A stretch of 64,000 nt of DNA. Origin: Oscillospiraceae bacterium (GTDB lineage Bacteria; Bacillota; Clostridia; Oscillospirales; CAG-382). This document shows, in pieces, positions 8,695-17,863 of this stretch. Position numbers and translations under genes: made by a program. Each line of letters opens with the position of its first letter. Within the stretch, counting starts at the first letter, position 1. The notes beneath the pieces were generated by a model. The model worked only from the letters and a program-made list of their open reading frames with translations, made no database searches and was not told the origin of the DNA. Where the stretch lies: positions 86,819-150,818 of the forward strand of contig SVRD01000002.1 in the NCBI GenBank assembly GCA_015064955.1, written 5' to 3'.

Positions 8695-9051
8695 TTATAT
8701 GCAATTCCAATATAAATATGCACTCTCACGCTCCTCAAAAAGTCCGTCGGTGTTAACGTATATCACCGCGATCGCGCCCTGATTTGTCTTTACCGTGCCG
8801 ATAAGCGCCGCCTCGAGCAGTACATTGTAAGCCTTGACCCAAAGCTCTTTGCTTATCCCGAGGTTTTCGTGTATTTGCGAATATGGAATCGGCATCATAT
8901 CGTTGCCGAGCAGATAATACCTCGGGTAATCCTTTTCGGCAAGCCCGACAAGCATCATATAAACCAAAACCGCACGTGCACCGAAAGGGCTCTGCAATAA
9001 CGATGCTATCCGTTTATCTCTGAAGAATCTTTTTTTCATAATAAGTCTCAT
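8695..9051 (-). CDS. Small hypothetical protein, possibly winged-helix
   Basis: 118 residues from the ATG at 9051, which has AGGGAG 8 bases upstream; a TTG at 9075 is less likely. The protein starts MRLIMKKRFFRDKRIASLL and contains PIPYSQIHENLGISKELWVKAYNVLLEAALIG, whose pattern resembles a winged helix-turn-helix of the kind found in phage replisome-organiser or DnaD-like proteins. That resemblance is weak and no family is claimed. It lies between the tpiA terminator and the jag terminator, on the same strand as the jag cluster but separated from it, so it is probably its own transcription unit. Confidence 0.65.
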   Translation of the reverse strand: MRLIMKKRFFRDKRIASLLQSPFGARAVLVYMMLVGLAEKDYPRYYLLGNDMMPIPYSQIHENLGISKELWVKAYNVLLEAALIGTVKTNQGAIAVIYVNTDGLFEERESAYLYWNCI

Positions 9052-9160
9052 GCCGTTCACTCCCTTCGACGACAAAAGTCTATCATAAAAATCCGATCAC
9101 TTCATCCCGTATTTTTCCAACCGTTTTCCAACGATTTTCTCACAAAAATCCCAAAAATAC

Positions 9161-9189
9161 AAAAAAAAGAGCTTCCCTTGCGGGAAGCT
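9161..9189 (-). terminator. Rho-independent terminator of the rpmH-jag cluster
   Basis: Read on the minus strand, AGCTTCCC and GGGAAGCT pair around GCAA, followed by CT and a run of eight T (complement of 9161-9168). It begins 13 bases after the jag stop codon. Confidence 0.9.
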
Positions 9190-9201
9190 TTCTTTTTGTA
9201 C

Positions 9202-9828
9202 TTATTTCTTTTCGGGGGAGATGATAATCTTTCTGTCCGCGCCCTCGCCGATAGAACGGGTGGTAACGCCCTCGATATTCTGACATTCGGAGTGGATAAT
9301 GCGGCGCTCGTAAGCGTTCATCGGTTCAAGTGCGAAGCTGCGCTTGTACTTAAGCACCTTTTCGCTCATACGTCTTGCAACCCCGCGAAGAGTTTCTGCA
9401 CGCTTTTCTCTGTAACCCTGAACGTCTACTGTGACGCGGTAGAATCCCTTCTTTTCGACGTTTGCCGCAAGGGTGGCAAGATACTGCAAGGAATCCAAAA
9501 CGTCGCCTCTTCTGCCGATAAGGAGGCCGAGAGTGTTGCCGTTGATCGCAATACAAACTCCCTCGTCGTCCTGCTCGGTAATTTCAACGCTTGCGTCGAG
9601 GTTCATATTTTTGATAATGTTCTCTATAAATTCATATGCACGAAGTGCAGGAGTCATTTTGAGTGTTACGCTTACCTTTGCGTCGCTCGCGCCGATGCCG
9701 AGAATACCCTTTTTCGCTTCCTCAAGCACCTCTACGTCAACCATATCTGTGCTGACACCGAGCTCTGCACAAGCCGCGTTTACTGCCACTTCAACGGTTT
9801 TACCCGTTGCAACAGTCTGTTTCAACAT
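9202..9828 (-). CDS. jag: RNA-binding protein Jag/KhpB
   Basis: 208 residues in three parts: a Jag-N domain (residues 1-52, ending KKGILGIGASDAKV), a KH domain with the RNA-binding loop GLLIGRRGDVLDSLQYLA (about 101-118), and an R3H domain near the end (NAYERRIIHSECQ). Jag/KhpB proteins bind RNA, often with KhpA, and are linked to cell elongation and division in Gram-positive bacteria. The gene sits in its conserved place directly after yidC, with a 19-base gap, and is the last gene before the terminator. In Bacillus the next genes would be mnmE-mnmG-rsmG-noc-parA-parB; none of these follow here. Confidence 0.95.
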   Translation of the reverse strand: MLKQTVATGKTVEVAVNAACAELGVSTDMVDVEVLEEAKKGILGIGASDAKVSVTLKMTPALRAYEFIENIIKNMNLDASVEITEQDDEGVCIAINGNTLGLLIGRRGDVLDSLQYLATLAANVEKKGFYRVTVDVQGYREKRAETLRGVARRMSEKVLKYKRSFALEPMNAYERRIIHSECQNIEGVTTRSIGEGADRKIIISPEKK

Positions 9829-9847
9829 ATTTTTTGCCTTTCAATAA

Positions 9848-11206
9848 TTAATTTTCTTCTGTGTCGTCAGCCTCTTCGGTTACTTCCTCGGGCGTACTTA
9901 CTGCTTCGTCATCGTCGTCTGCGGTGAGCATTTCGATCCTTCTGGGAGTGCGCTGGGTGGGATCGACAGCCTTTTTGTTACTGTTGCCGCTGTTGTGAAC
10001 GATCATATCGTCGTAGCTGTTGTCGTCCTCGTCAACCTCGATGGTAATAACCTTCTTTTTCTTCTGCTTTGCCTTCATCGCTTTCTTTGCTTCTGCGATC
10101 TGCTCCTCGGTTACAACGGGAATAGGCATAGCTTTTGCCAAAATAAAGGTCTTGAGCATACCGATAAGAGTTCTCCAGATCCAGTATGCACCGATAGCCG
10201 CCGCGAAATTATAAGCAAACAGCGCGGAAATGATAGGCATACCGACCTCAAGGAAGAGTCCGCCGCCGATAGGGTTGCCGTTTGCGTCGGTCTGATTGGC
10301 CGCCGCACCGAACTTTCTTGTAAGCTTGGTCTGAAGGAAGGAGGTGAGGAATACGAGCAGGGGAATCAGCATAAGCCAGATATTTTCCTTGAAATCGGGC
10401 TCGTTGATAAGATTCTGACCTGCGATCTTGTAATTGGGAAGCTTATCCTCGCAGGAATTGAAATAAGCAAGGATCTCGCCGTAGGTCTTGCCGTTGCTTG
10501 CCGTCTTTTCGAGGAAGCTCTTGTCAAGCTTGCCTGCTTCGGCAAGCTCGTTGATCTTTTCGTCGCCGTCGATCATCAAGCGCTGAAGCGCCATTTCGGG
10601 ATATGCACCTACGCCGGTGGGATAGTACTCGGTATCGTTATAGCTGAACTTAAAAACATCGGAGGGAGTATCCTCTTCAACCTTTGCCAAACCCAGCTCC
10701 TGCTGATAACCGATCAGCTTCTTATATTCTTCGTCGTATTCGGTACCTTCAAATGCGTCCTTGATAAGTGCATTCTTTTCAGCCTCATAAAATTCAACCG
10801 CGATCTTGGCTTCACTCTGAACGTTGAATCCATCAAGACTGCTCGAATAGGTAATAGGCTCTCTTACAATGGTAAAAAGAATAAAAATAATGGGAAGCTG
10901 GATAAGCAACGGCAAGCAGCCCGAAAACTGACTGTGGCCGTTCTGCTGATACATTTCCTGTATCTCCAGCGTCATTTTTTGCTGTGTAGCTCTGTCGTTT
11001 CTGCCCTTGTATTTTTCGCGGATAGCCATTTCAAGCGGCTTTATCTGGGCCATTTTGATTTGTGATTTCTGTTGCTTGATCGCAAGCGGAAGAAGAACTA
11101 TTTCCATAACCAAAGCAAAGAAAAACAAAGCCAAAATGTAGTGATTGCCCGAAATATAAAGGCAACCCTTCATCAAATACGCGAAAATGTCGTAAATAAA
11201 GCTCAT
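9848..11206 (-). CDS. yidC: Membrane protein insertase YidC
   Basis: 452 residues. Inserts and folds membrane proteins, alone or with SecYEG. The conserved core includes HYILALFFFALVMEIVLLP (first core helix), the charged cytoplasmic hairpin KQQKSQIKMAQIKP, and FSGCLPLLIQLPIIFILF. A long extracytoplasmic region of about 130 residues interrupts the usual order before WLMLIPLLVFLTSFLQTKL. A further helix ISALFAYNFAAAIGAYWIW follows, then a basic tail and a very acidic C-terminus (EEVTEEADDTEEN). There is no lipoprotein signal, unlike Bacillus SpoIIIJ. It lies between yidD and jag. GGAAAAATA precedes the ATG. Confidence 0.96.
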   Translation of the reverse strand: MSFIYDIFAYLMKGCLYISGNHYILALFFFALVMEIVLLPLAIKQQKSQIKMAQIKPLEMAIREKYKGRNDRATQQKMTLEIQEMYQQNGHSQFSGCLPLLIQLPIIFILFTIVREPITYSSSLDGFNVQSEAKIAVEFYEAEKNALIKDAFEGTEYDEEYKKLIGYQQELGLAKVEEDTPSDVFKFSYNDTEYYPTGVGAYPEMALQRLMIDGDEKINELAEAGKLDKSFLEKTASNGKTYGEILAYFNSCEDKLPNYKIAGQNLINEPDFKENIWLMLIPLLVFLTSFLQTKLTRKFGAAANQTDANGNPIGGGLFLEVGMPIISALFAYNFAAAIGAYWIWRTLIGMLKTFILAKAMPIPVVTEEQIAEAKKAMKAKQKKKKVITIEVDEDDNSYDDMIVHNSGNSNKKAVDPTQRTPRRIEMLTADDDDEAVSTPEEVTEEADDTEEN

Positions 11207-11262
11207 TATTTTTCCTTTCTTGCGGCATCAACCGTCTGCCGCCGACGTACTGCAAAAAACAG

Positions 11263-11490
11263 TCATTTCTTCTTTTTCTCCGGAACGGGATCATATCCGC
11301 AATTTTTGTTGAAGGGGTTACACCGCAAAATACGGTATAACGCAAGCAAAAGCCCTTTGAATGCGCCGTGTGTTTCGATAGCTTCTAAAGCATATGCCGA
11401 ACAGCTCGGCGTGAAACGGCAGCATCGGGGCTTGTACGGAGAAATATTTTTCTGATAAAACCGTATCAGGTAAATAAAAAACTTTTTCAT
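11263..11490 (-). CDS. yidD: Membrane protein insertion efficiency factor YidD
   Basis: 75 residues. YidD assists YidC-dependent insertion at the inner face of the membrane. The family signature is present: [20 protein letters not shown] followed by [12 protein letters not shown] and [18 protein letters not shown]. The five cysteines and the amphipathic N-terminus ([13 protein letters not shown]) are typical. It lies in its conserved position between rnpA and yidC. The C-terminus is a lysine run (KKKK). Confidence 0.96.
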   Translation of the reverse strand: MKKFFIYLIRFYQKNISPYKPRCCRFTPSCSAYALEAIETHGAFKGLLLALYRILRCNPFNKNCGYDPVPEKKKK

Positions 11491-11535
11491 ATTCTTTCAA
11501 AAAGCAAATATTCGGCAGACCGTATTGCTTTGTAT

Positions 11536-11877
11536 TTATAAAAGTGCCGCTTTTGACAATAAAGCCTCGAGCTCGCTAACGACCACGGATACGTGAGCAT
11601 CGACACAAGGCTGACGCGCGACAATGACGATAATATTTCCTTCTTTTATAAACGGATGAAAAACTCTGTAAGCCTCGCGGATAATACGCTTGACACGGTT
11701 GCGTTTAACAGCGTTTCCGCGGCTTTTCGATACGGTGATCCCTAATTTTTTGGTGTTTTCGCGGTTTTTCAATACGTAAACCGCGATATACTTGCCGGAA
11801 AAGCACCTGCCCTTTCGGTATGCACGCGAGAACAGGTGGTTTTCCTTTAAAGTCATTATCCTTCGTGTTTTTTCCAT
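11536..11877 (-). CDS. rnpA: Ribonuclease P protein component
   Basis: 113 residues from the first ATG. Protein subunit of RNase P, which trims the 5' leaders of tRNA precursors together with the rnpB RNA. The signature KRNRVKRIIREAYR and the N-terminal LKENHLFSRAYRKGR are clear. The family usually begins close to LKKNxxFxRVY, so the internal ATG at codon 8 (position 11856) may be the true start; it has AAGGA only three bases upstream, while the first ATG has no Shine-Dalgarno at all. The choice is open. It lies between rpmH and yidD as in most bacteria. Confidence 0.95.
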   Translation of the reverse strand: MEKTRRIMTLKENHLFSRAYRKGRCFSGKYIAVYVLKNRENTKKLGITVSKSRGNAVKRNRVKRIIREAYRVFHPFIKEGNIIVIVARQPCVDAHVSVVVSELEALLSKAALL

Positions 11878-11908
11878 TTCAAAAAACCAAAAAGATATTC
11901 AGGCTCGA

Positions 11909-12043
11909 TTAATAAGTGAGTCTTGCTCTGCCCTTAGCGCGTCTTCTCTTGAGAACCTTTCTGCCGTTAGCGGTAGCCATTCTCTTTCTGAAGCCGTGTT
12001 CTGCCTTTCTGTGTCTCTTCTTAGGCTGATATGTTCTAAGCAT
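11909..12043 (-). CDS. rpmH: 50S ribosomal protein L34
   Basis: 44 residues, [18 protein letters not shown] onwards, ending [11 protein letters not shown]: a complete L34. The start at 12043 is fixed by GGAGGTG 8 bases upstream. An upstream in-frame extension to 12118 is not translated as L34. First gene of the rpmH-rnpA-yidD-yidC-jag cluster, behind a strong promoter at 12127-12156. Confidence 0.98.
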   Translation of the reverse strand: MLRTYQPKKRHRKAEHGFRKRMATANGRKVLKRRRAKGRARLTY

Positions 12044-12126
12044 CGGTATGCACCTCCAATTATTTTTCAAAAACGTAGATCTTTTTTTGCGCTCCGCGGC
12101 CGTGTCTCCGCAAAGCATAGCAACAT

Positions 12127-12156
12127 ATTATATACCCAAAATTCCATGTTTGTCAA
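12127..12156 (-). promoter_or_regulatory. Promoter for rpmH
   Basis: On the minus strand TTGACA (12151-12156) and TATAAT (12127-12132) are separated by 18 bases; a TATATA shifted by two gives 16. It lies 17 bases beyond the end of the glycosyltransferase gene and directs the ribosomal cluster. Confidence 0.8.
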
Positions 12157-12172
12157 GTGTTTTTGGGATTTT

Positions 12173-13717
12173 TTAACCTACCGTCACGTATAAAGCGATC
12201 GACGAAACGGCAAACAAAACGAGCGTTGTTATCACCGAATAATTAAGTACTTTATCGAACATTTTGTTGTTTTTTTCTCTGCCGTTCATCAAAAGCCCAA
12301 GATATAGCGCACCGAAAACGACCGTCATGGCGATATATCTGAAATCCATCGTGCAAAAATGAGCAAATTCAAAACAGAATTTAATATAAGAAAATACAAT
12401 AACAATGTGGCAGATCAGGATAAAATACAGCTCGGAAACCGAAAAAGACTCGTTGATCTTCTTGTTTTTTATCGCCTTTACGACAAGATAAACCGCGGCG
12501 ATAAGCGAAATCACAACAAGAATAAGCGCCGAATAAAACAGAATGTTCGCAAAAAATCTGCCGACAACACTCTCAAAGCCGATATAATACTCACCGAAAA
12601 CGCTTGTTTTCAGTGCACCGAGCGGAATGTTGTATTCGTAGTATTCAAAAAATTCCGCCTTGCTTTCTATCGCTCTTGCGGGATAAACTCCGTTTTCAAA
12701 AAGCGACGAAAAATCAAAAAGTCTTTCAAAGGTGCTTCTGAATCCGATATATTGCGAATTGGTGTTTGAAAGCATCGGAACGTAGGTAAAGGGAATACCG
12801 AATCTAATATAGTTTCTTACCTGCCACCACAAAGCGATCGGAACACACAACACCCCGAACGAAGCAAACTGACCGATAAGATTCAGCTTGTTATTGATTT
12901 TCTTGCCGAAAAGACGTATTGCAAAAAGCACAGCCACGCCAACCGAGATCAGTCCGCCCGAAAGCTTCACACCCATCGAAAAGCCGATACTCAATGCAAG
13001 CAGCAAAATAGTCGAAAATTTCGGCTCTCTGTACCATTTCACCGCAAGATATACCGAAACGAGTGCAAGCAGAAGCGACAAAACGTCGTTGTTTATACTG
13101 CCCGAAAGGATGATAAAGGTCGGGTGGAATGCAATTACCGAAAAAGCGATAATAAGAGCGTTTTTCTTGATTCCGAACAGTTTAAAAAGCTTATAGGAAA
13201 CAAGCATTATCGCGCTCGAGCAGAACAGCGTTATAAGCTGGAGATTTTCCAAAGCAGTCTTTATTGCGATACCCAAAGACACCTGAATATGCAAAAACAG
13301 CGCGCAGATATAATGCCATACCGGCGGTTGATAGTATTGCCAAGCACTTTTTATATTGATATCGGGAAGCTTTTGGTGATTGAAAAACTTCATTATGTAT
13401 TCATAATGCCCGTTTTTACCGCCGACGTCGTGCTGGCGGATAAGATAAGAGGTTTCGTGAATATAAGTCAGCCTGAATAAAAATCCCAAAACAAAAATAA
13501 GGAAAATGATCGTTTTTTCGTCAAGAGGATTGTTTGTAACGATACGGAATGCCGCAAAAAAGATCACAAAAACAAAACCGCATGCAAAAAACATCTGGGG
13601 AGGGTGGTTGAAAAATCCTTTCCAGAACCCGAATATTTCAAACAGCGCGCAAGCCATACACATTATAAACAAAGAAAAATATCTGTGTTCTTTGATAAAC
13701 GGCAAAACTTTTTTCAT
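12173..13717 (-). CDS. Multi-pass membrane glycosyltransferase, GT-C/PMT-like
   Basis: 514 residues with about ten to twelve hydrophobic helices. The first loop contains the acidic motif RQHDVGGKNGHYEY (about residues 93-106), where GT-C enzymes of the ArnT/PMT type carry the catalytic aspartate. It is followed by YYQPPVWHYICALF and SGSINNDVLSLLLALVSVYLAVKWYRE. These are typical of lipid-phosphate-sugar dependent glycosyltransferases that act on the outer face of the membrane. Donor and acceptor cannot be inferred. The gene stands between rpmH and dnaA, an interval that is normally non-coding or origin DNA. No operon partner is visible; it is transcribed away from dnaA. Confidence 0.8.
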   Translation of the reverse strand: MKKVLPFIKEHRYFSLFIMCMACALFEIFGFWKGFFNHPPQMFFACGFVFVIFFAAFRIVTNNPLDEKTIIFLIFVLGFLFRLTYIHETSYLIRQHDVGGKNGHYEYIMKFFNHQKLPDINIKSAWQYYQPPVWHYICALFLHIQVSLGIAIKTALENLQLITLFCSSAIMLVSYKLFKLFGIKKNALIIAFSVIAFHPTFIILSGSINNDVLSLLLALVSVYLAVKWYREPKFSTILLLALSIGFSMGVKLSGGLISVGVAVLFAIRLFGKKINNKLNLIGQFASFGVLCVPIALWWQVRNYIRFGIPFTYVPMLSNTNSQYIGFRSTFERLFDFSSLFENGVYPARAIESKAEFFEYYEYNIPLGALKTSVFGEYYIGFESVVGRFFANILFYSALILVVISLIAAVYLVVKAIKNKKINESFSVSELYFILICHIVIVFSYIKFCFEFAHFCTMDFRYIAMTVVFGALYLGLLMNGREKNNKMFDKVLNYSVITTLVLFAVSSIALYVTVG

Positions 13718-13855
13718 AACATCAATTCCAAAATAATATTTTCTAAATTATAAAGTATTTTTACCCGTATGTCAATAAGCTTAAAAAATATACTCTTCCG
13801 CATATAATAAGGAATATATATTATATATATAACGTAACAAATATATAAAAAAGGC

Positions 13856-13884
13856 TTTACTTTTTTAAATCTGTATGTTATAAT
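13856..13884 (+). promoter_or_regulatory. Promoter for dnaA
   Basis: TTTACT (13856-13861), a 17-base spacer, then TATAAT (13879-13884). The upstream 100 bases are extremely AT-rich (ATATATTATATATATAACG), but contain no DnaA box matching TTATNCACA. Confidence 0.75.
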
Positions 13885-13967
13885 GAACCGAATATATATA
13901 ACTTATGATGCGTAAATATCGCCTTTGATAAATATTTCAACGCTTATATAGCGGAAAGAGTATAAAA

Positions 13968-15296
13968 ATGACAGATAATGAATTCAAGCAGATAAAGCTG
14001 TTTGTTCTCGAGGAAATAAAGAAAACCTATCAATTTTCCGACGTTTCGATGAAGCTCTGGCTCGAGCCGATACGTGTTGTCGCGATGGACGGCCACAGCG
14101 TCACCGTTTCTGTCCCCGCGCCGAAAAAGCCGTTTGTCGAACAGCAGTATTACGACGTATTAAAGATAAAATTCTGCGAGGTTTTGGGAACAGATATCGA
14201 ATTGAAGCTTATCACCGACGAGGAAGAAGCCGAAATGAGCGAGGAATTCTCGGAAAAGGTCGATTCGGCGTATAAGATAAGATTTAATCCCGACTATACA
14301 TTTGAAAACTTCGTTGTCGGTAAATCAAACCAGCTCGCACAGTCTGCCGCGCTCGCGGTTGCAAACCACCCCGCCGAACTGAATAACCCCTTGTTCCTCT
14401 ACGGTCCCTCGGGCTTGGGCAAGACTCACCTTCTGTTCTCGATAGTAAATCAGATCAGAAAGAATCACCCCGATTACAATATTCTCTACGTCACGAGTGA
14501 GGAATTCACGATCGAGCTTATCGAATCGCTCTCCTTGAAGCGCCCGATGGCGTTCCGAGAAAAATACCGCAACGTAGACGTATTACTTGTCGACGATATT
14601 CAGTTTATCGCGGGTAAAATGTCGGTGCAGGAGGAATTCTTCCACACCTTCGATGCTCTCTTTAAAATGAATAAACAGATAATTCTCGCGTCGGACTGCG
14701 CACCGAAGGATATTAACAACCTCGAGGAACGCTTAAAGAGCCGTTTTGAAATGGGACTTGTTGCCGATATCCAGCCGCCCGATCTGGAATTGCGTGTGGC
14801 GATATTCAAGCGCAAGGCGATGGATTACAATTTCAATCTCGATATCGAAATTCTCTATTACCTCGCAAAGCATATCACTACAAATATCCGTCAGATCGAG
14901 GGCGCACTCAAAAAGCTCAAGGCGCACACTCTGATAACAGGCGAGGAATGCAGCTATCATATGGCAAAGGAGATCCTCAATGAATTCTTTGCCGATGAGC
15001 ACAGCAAGGAATCGCTTATCGACCGTATTATGACACTTGCCGAAAAGCGCTACGGTATTCAGCGCGACGATATCAAAAGCGGCAGAAGAAACGCCGAGGT
15101 CATCGCGGCACGTCATTACGCTATGTACTTAATCAGAAAAACAACAAACCTTTCGCAAAACTCTATTGCGAAGCTGTTTAATAAAAAGGACCATACCACC
15201 GTTATCAACGCGGTGAGCGCGATTGAAAAGCGTATGGAGCACGAGCCGGCGTTTGAAAAGGAAATCCGCGCCGCAGTTTCCGAGCTTTTGTCGTAG
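13968..15296 (+). CDS. dnaA: Chromosomal replication initiator protein DnaA
   Basis: 442 residues. Binds DnaA boxes and melts oriC. Domain I spans about residues 1-82 (MTDNEFKQIKLF..., WLEPIRV) and domain II is a short acidic linker (TDEEEAEMSEEF). Domain III carries Walker A GPSGLGKTHL near 145, Walker B VLLVDDIQFI near 207, and sensor and arginine-finger segments such as NNLEERLKSRFEMG. Domain IV ends with the DNA-binding signature NLSQNSIAKLFNKKDHTTVINAV (recognition residues KKDHTTV). All parts are intact. The start has GGAAAGAG about 8 bases upstream. First gene of the dnaA-dnaN-recF-remB-gyrB-gyrA run. Confidence 0.99.
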   Translation: MTDNEFKQIKLFVLEEIKKTYQFSDVSMKLWLEPIRVVAMDGHSVTVSVPAPKKPFVEQQYYDVLKIKFCEVLGTDIELKLITDEEEAEMSEEFSEKVDSAYKIRFNPDYTFENFVVGKSNQLAQSAALAVANHPAELNNPLFLYGPSGLGKTHLLFSIVNQIRKNHPDYNILYVTSEEFTIELIESLSLKRPMAFREKYRNVDVLLVDDIQFIAGKMSVQEEFFHTFDALFKMNKQIILASDCAPKDINNLEERLKSRFEMGLVADIQPPDLELRVAIFKRKAMDYNFNLDIEILYYLAKHITTNIRQIEGALKKLKAHTLITGEECSYHMAKEILNEFFADEHSKESLIDRIMTLAEKRYGIQRDDIKSGRRNAEVIAARHYAMYLIRKTTNLSQNSIAKLFNKKDHTTVINAVSAIEKRMEHEPAFEKEIRAAVSELLS

Positions 15297-15493
15297 ATTT
15301 TGTTTCACGCCGCTCCTATCGGCAAAAAAAACAAAAAAAGACGCGCAGCGCAAAAACAAAAGAAACTATAACTTTAAATATTTATTTGTAGTATCAGTAG
15401 TTGTAGTATCGGTGGAAATGTGGAAACAACCGCTTGTCCTTTATTTCAAAGCAAAATGCGACATTTACCGCGTGGACAAGTTGTGTTTGTGAT

Positions 15494-15502
15494 TGTGGAT
15501 AA
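15494..15502 (-). promoter_or_regulatory. DnaA box
   Basis: TGTGGATAA, the reverse complement of the perfect DnaA box TTATCCACA. Confidence 0.9.
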
Positions 15503-15533
15503 GTGTGTGTATTATGTGGAATACATCACAAGG

Positions 15534-15542
15534 TTATTCACA
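15534..15542 (+). promoter_or_regulatory. DnaA box
   Basis: TTATTCACA, a perfect match to TTATNCACA, oriented opposite to the box at 15494. Confidence 0.9.
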
Positions 15543-15604
15543 CCGTATTTAAAATCAATTCATTTTCAGTATAGTAAGAGAACAACAGCAAGAGGAGATT
15601 TATT

Positions 15605-16723
15605 ATGAAATTTGTGGCAGATAAGAAAACGTTATTGTCGATGATCATTCCCGCGGCATCTGCGGCATCGAACAAAACAACCCTTCCCGCACTCGAGGGC
15701 TTGCTCTTTACCTTAAAGGGCGATACTCTCACTGTTTGCGGCTACGATCTCGAAAAGGGTGTCCGCACCCTCGGTACAGTCGTTCCAATGCAAGAGGGCT
15801 CTGTTATCATCAATGCTCAAAAAATCACCTCTATTATCAGAAATTTCCCCGATTGCGATATTTGTATCGAATCGGACGAAAGAAATATGGTCCGTATCAC
15901 CGGCGGAATGAGTGATTTTTCGATCCACGGCGTAACAGCCGAGGTTTTTCCCGGTCTTCCCGAGCTCGGCGGCGACAATGCATTCAATATTTCCCGTTCT
16001 CTTATGAAGGATATCATCAACAGCACGGTTTTCGCGGTTGCTCAGTCGGAGGCAAGACCGATCCTCACCGGCGAGCTGTTTATGATCGAAAACCGCACTC
16101 TCACCGTTGTCGCGCTCGATAATTTCCGTCTTGCGATGCGTGAGGAAAAGAATTGCGTTTTCGATAACGATAACCGCTTCTCCTTTGTTGTTCCCGGTAA
16201 ATCGCTTTCCGATCTTGCAAAGCTTCTCGATGACAGCGACGAGCCGTTGAGAGTTGAATTTACCGCAAAATATATCATTTTCAAGCTTGGCGACACCGTA
16301 TTCTTCTCGAGATTGCTCGAGGGTGAATATCTCGATTACAGAAGAGCGCTTCCTCAGTCCAATAAGATTTTCGCAACGATAAACAGAAGCGAATTTATCG
16401 AATCGGCAGAGCGTGCGAGCCTTCTTGTCGATGAAAAGCTCAGAACTCCGCTCCGCTGTAGGTTTGAGGACAATATTTTGAATATCTCCTGCAGCACTCA
16501 GTACGGCAGTGTAAACGATAACCTCCGCATTAAAAAAGAGGGCGACGATATCGAGATCGGATTCAATAACCGCTATCTGCTCGATGCTTTGCGTGCCTGC
16601 CGCGATGAAAAGCTTGTAACTTCGCTTTCCACTCCGCTTATGAGTATGATGATAGAGCCTGCCGAAAAGGATCCCAACAGCAGCTATACCTATCTCGTTC
16701 TCCCTTGTAAGCTCAAGGACTGA
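15605..16723 (+). CDS. dnaN: DNA polymerase III subunit beta (sliding clamp)
   Basis: 372 residues. Ring-shaped processivity clamp for the replicative polymerase and for repair factors. Three repeated clamp domains are present; recognisable stretches are MKFVADKKTLLSMIIPAAS (N-terminus), ARPILTGELFMIENRTLTVVALDNFRLAMRE (start of domain 2) and the C-terminal YTYLVLPCKL. AAGAGGAGA lies 9 bases upstream of the ATG. The gene begins directly after the origin. The small S4-domain gene yaaA, usual between dnaN and recF in Bacillus, is absent; only 49 bases separate the two. Confidence 0.98.
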   Translation: MKFVADKKTLLSMIIPAASAASNKTTLPALEGLLFTLKGDTLTVCGYDLEKGVRTLGTVVPMQEGSVIINAQKITSIIRNFPDCDICIESDERNMVRITGGMSDFSIHGVTAEVFPGLPELGGDNAFNISRSLMKDIINSTVFAVAQSEARPILTGELFMIENRTLTVVALDNFRLAMREEKNCVFDNDNRFSFVVPGKSLSDLAKLLDDSDEPLRVEFTAKYIIFKLGDTVFFSRLLEGEYLDYRRALPQSNKIFATINRSEFIESAERASLLVDEKLRTPLRCRFEDNILNISCSTQYGSVNDNLRIKKEGDDIEIGFNNRYLLDALRACRDEKLVTSLSTPLMSMMIEPAEKDPNSSYTYLVLPCKLKD

Positions 16724-16772
16724 TAAATACAGAAAACAGATAAACTGTCGTTTTGATATGTTTACGTAAAAT

Positions 16773-17863
16773 ATGAAAATAGAGCATTTATCCTTGCGGA
16801 ATTTCCGCAACGCCGAGGAAAGCGAAATCGGGTTTTCCGAGGGCGTGAATATTATCTGCGGTGCGAACGCCGCGGGCAAAACGAATATACTTGAAGCAAT
16901 ATTTTATTTTGCCGCGGGCAAAAGCTTCCGTAACTGCAAGGACAGAGAATTGATAAAATTCGGCAACGATAAAGCAAATGCTTCAATGAGGTTTTCGAGC
17001 CGTAACGGTGCACAAAAAATGTCGGCTGTGCTTTCAAAAAGCGGCAGACGTGCTATCAGCATCGGAGAGAGCGGCCCGCTGAAGATGACCGAGTATATCG
17101 GCAGATTCCGCGCGGTTATCTTTACACCCGACCATTTGAGTCTCGTAAAGGGCTCGCCCGAAAATCGCAGAAGGTTTTTAGACCTTGCTATCTGCCAGTC
17201 GTTCCCGCGCTATGCTCCCACACTTTCGGAGTATAACCGCGTGCTTGCTCAAAAAAACGCACTTTTGAAGCGCGGTAACGTTATCGACGAGCTTTTGAGC
17301 GTTTATAATGAAAGATTGGCTCAGCTTGCCGCCGTAATAACGGTAAACCGCCGTAAATACGTGCAAAAATTAGAGGAAGAGGCAAGAAAATTCCTTTTCG
17401 ATATGTCAAACGGCAAGGAAAAGCTCACCCTTACCTACCAATCGCAGATCGGTACCTTCGAAACGCAGGAGGAGGTAAAGGAAAAGTATATCAAGCTGTT
17501 TAATGATAAAGCAGGATACGAAAAGGAACGCTTTTTGGCACTTTACGGAAGCCATAAGGACGATTTTTCGGTTTCCATAAATAAAAAAAGCGCGAGAATG
17601 TATGCCTCGCAGGGACAACAGCGCTCGACAGTGCTTGCTTTGAAGCTTGCCGAGGGCGAGCTTTCATCGAAGCTCACGGGTGAATATCCCGTTTTTCTGC
17701 TTGACGATATTCTTTCCGAGCTTGACAGCGACAGAAAGGAATATATCCTTTCGCGCATTACCGACAGACAGGTTATAATTACCGGCTGTGAAAGCGATCT
17801 TTTTGAGACCGACGGGAACAAGATATTTGTCTGCGAGGGAAAAATTTCCGATAAGGGAAGAGA

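Larger units (their letters stand above)
15297..15604. other. Putative replication origin (oriC) between dnaA and dnaN
   Basis: This 308-base non-coding interval holds two perfect DnaA boxes and at least two near-matches (TGTGGAATA at 15515-15523 and TGTGGAAAC at 15419-15427). An AT-rich tract (about 15361-15390) is followed by trinucleotides reading TAG TAT CAG TAG TTG TAG TAT (15389-15409), a GC-rich CGGTGG, and then the first box. AT-rich DNA, DnaA-trio, GC patch, boxes is the order described for the Bacillus basal unwinding system. The rpmH-side interval is occupied by a gene and has no boxes. Confidence 0.85.

Noticed and set aside
13718..13967. A second origin region upstream of dnaA
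   Set aside because: The region is AT-rich, but no match to TTATNCACA was found on either strand; the boxes are between dnaA and dnaN.
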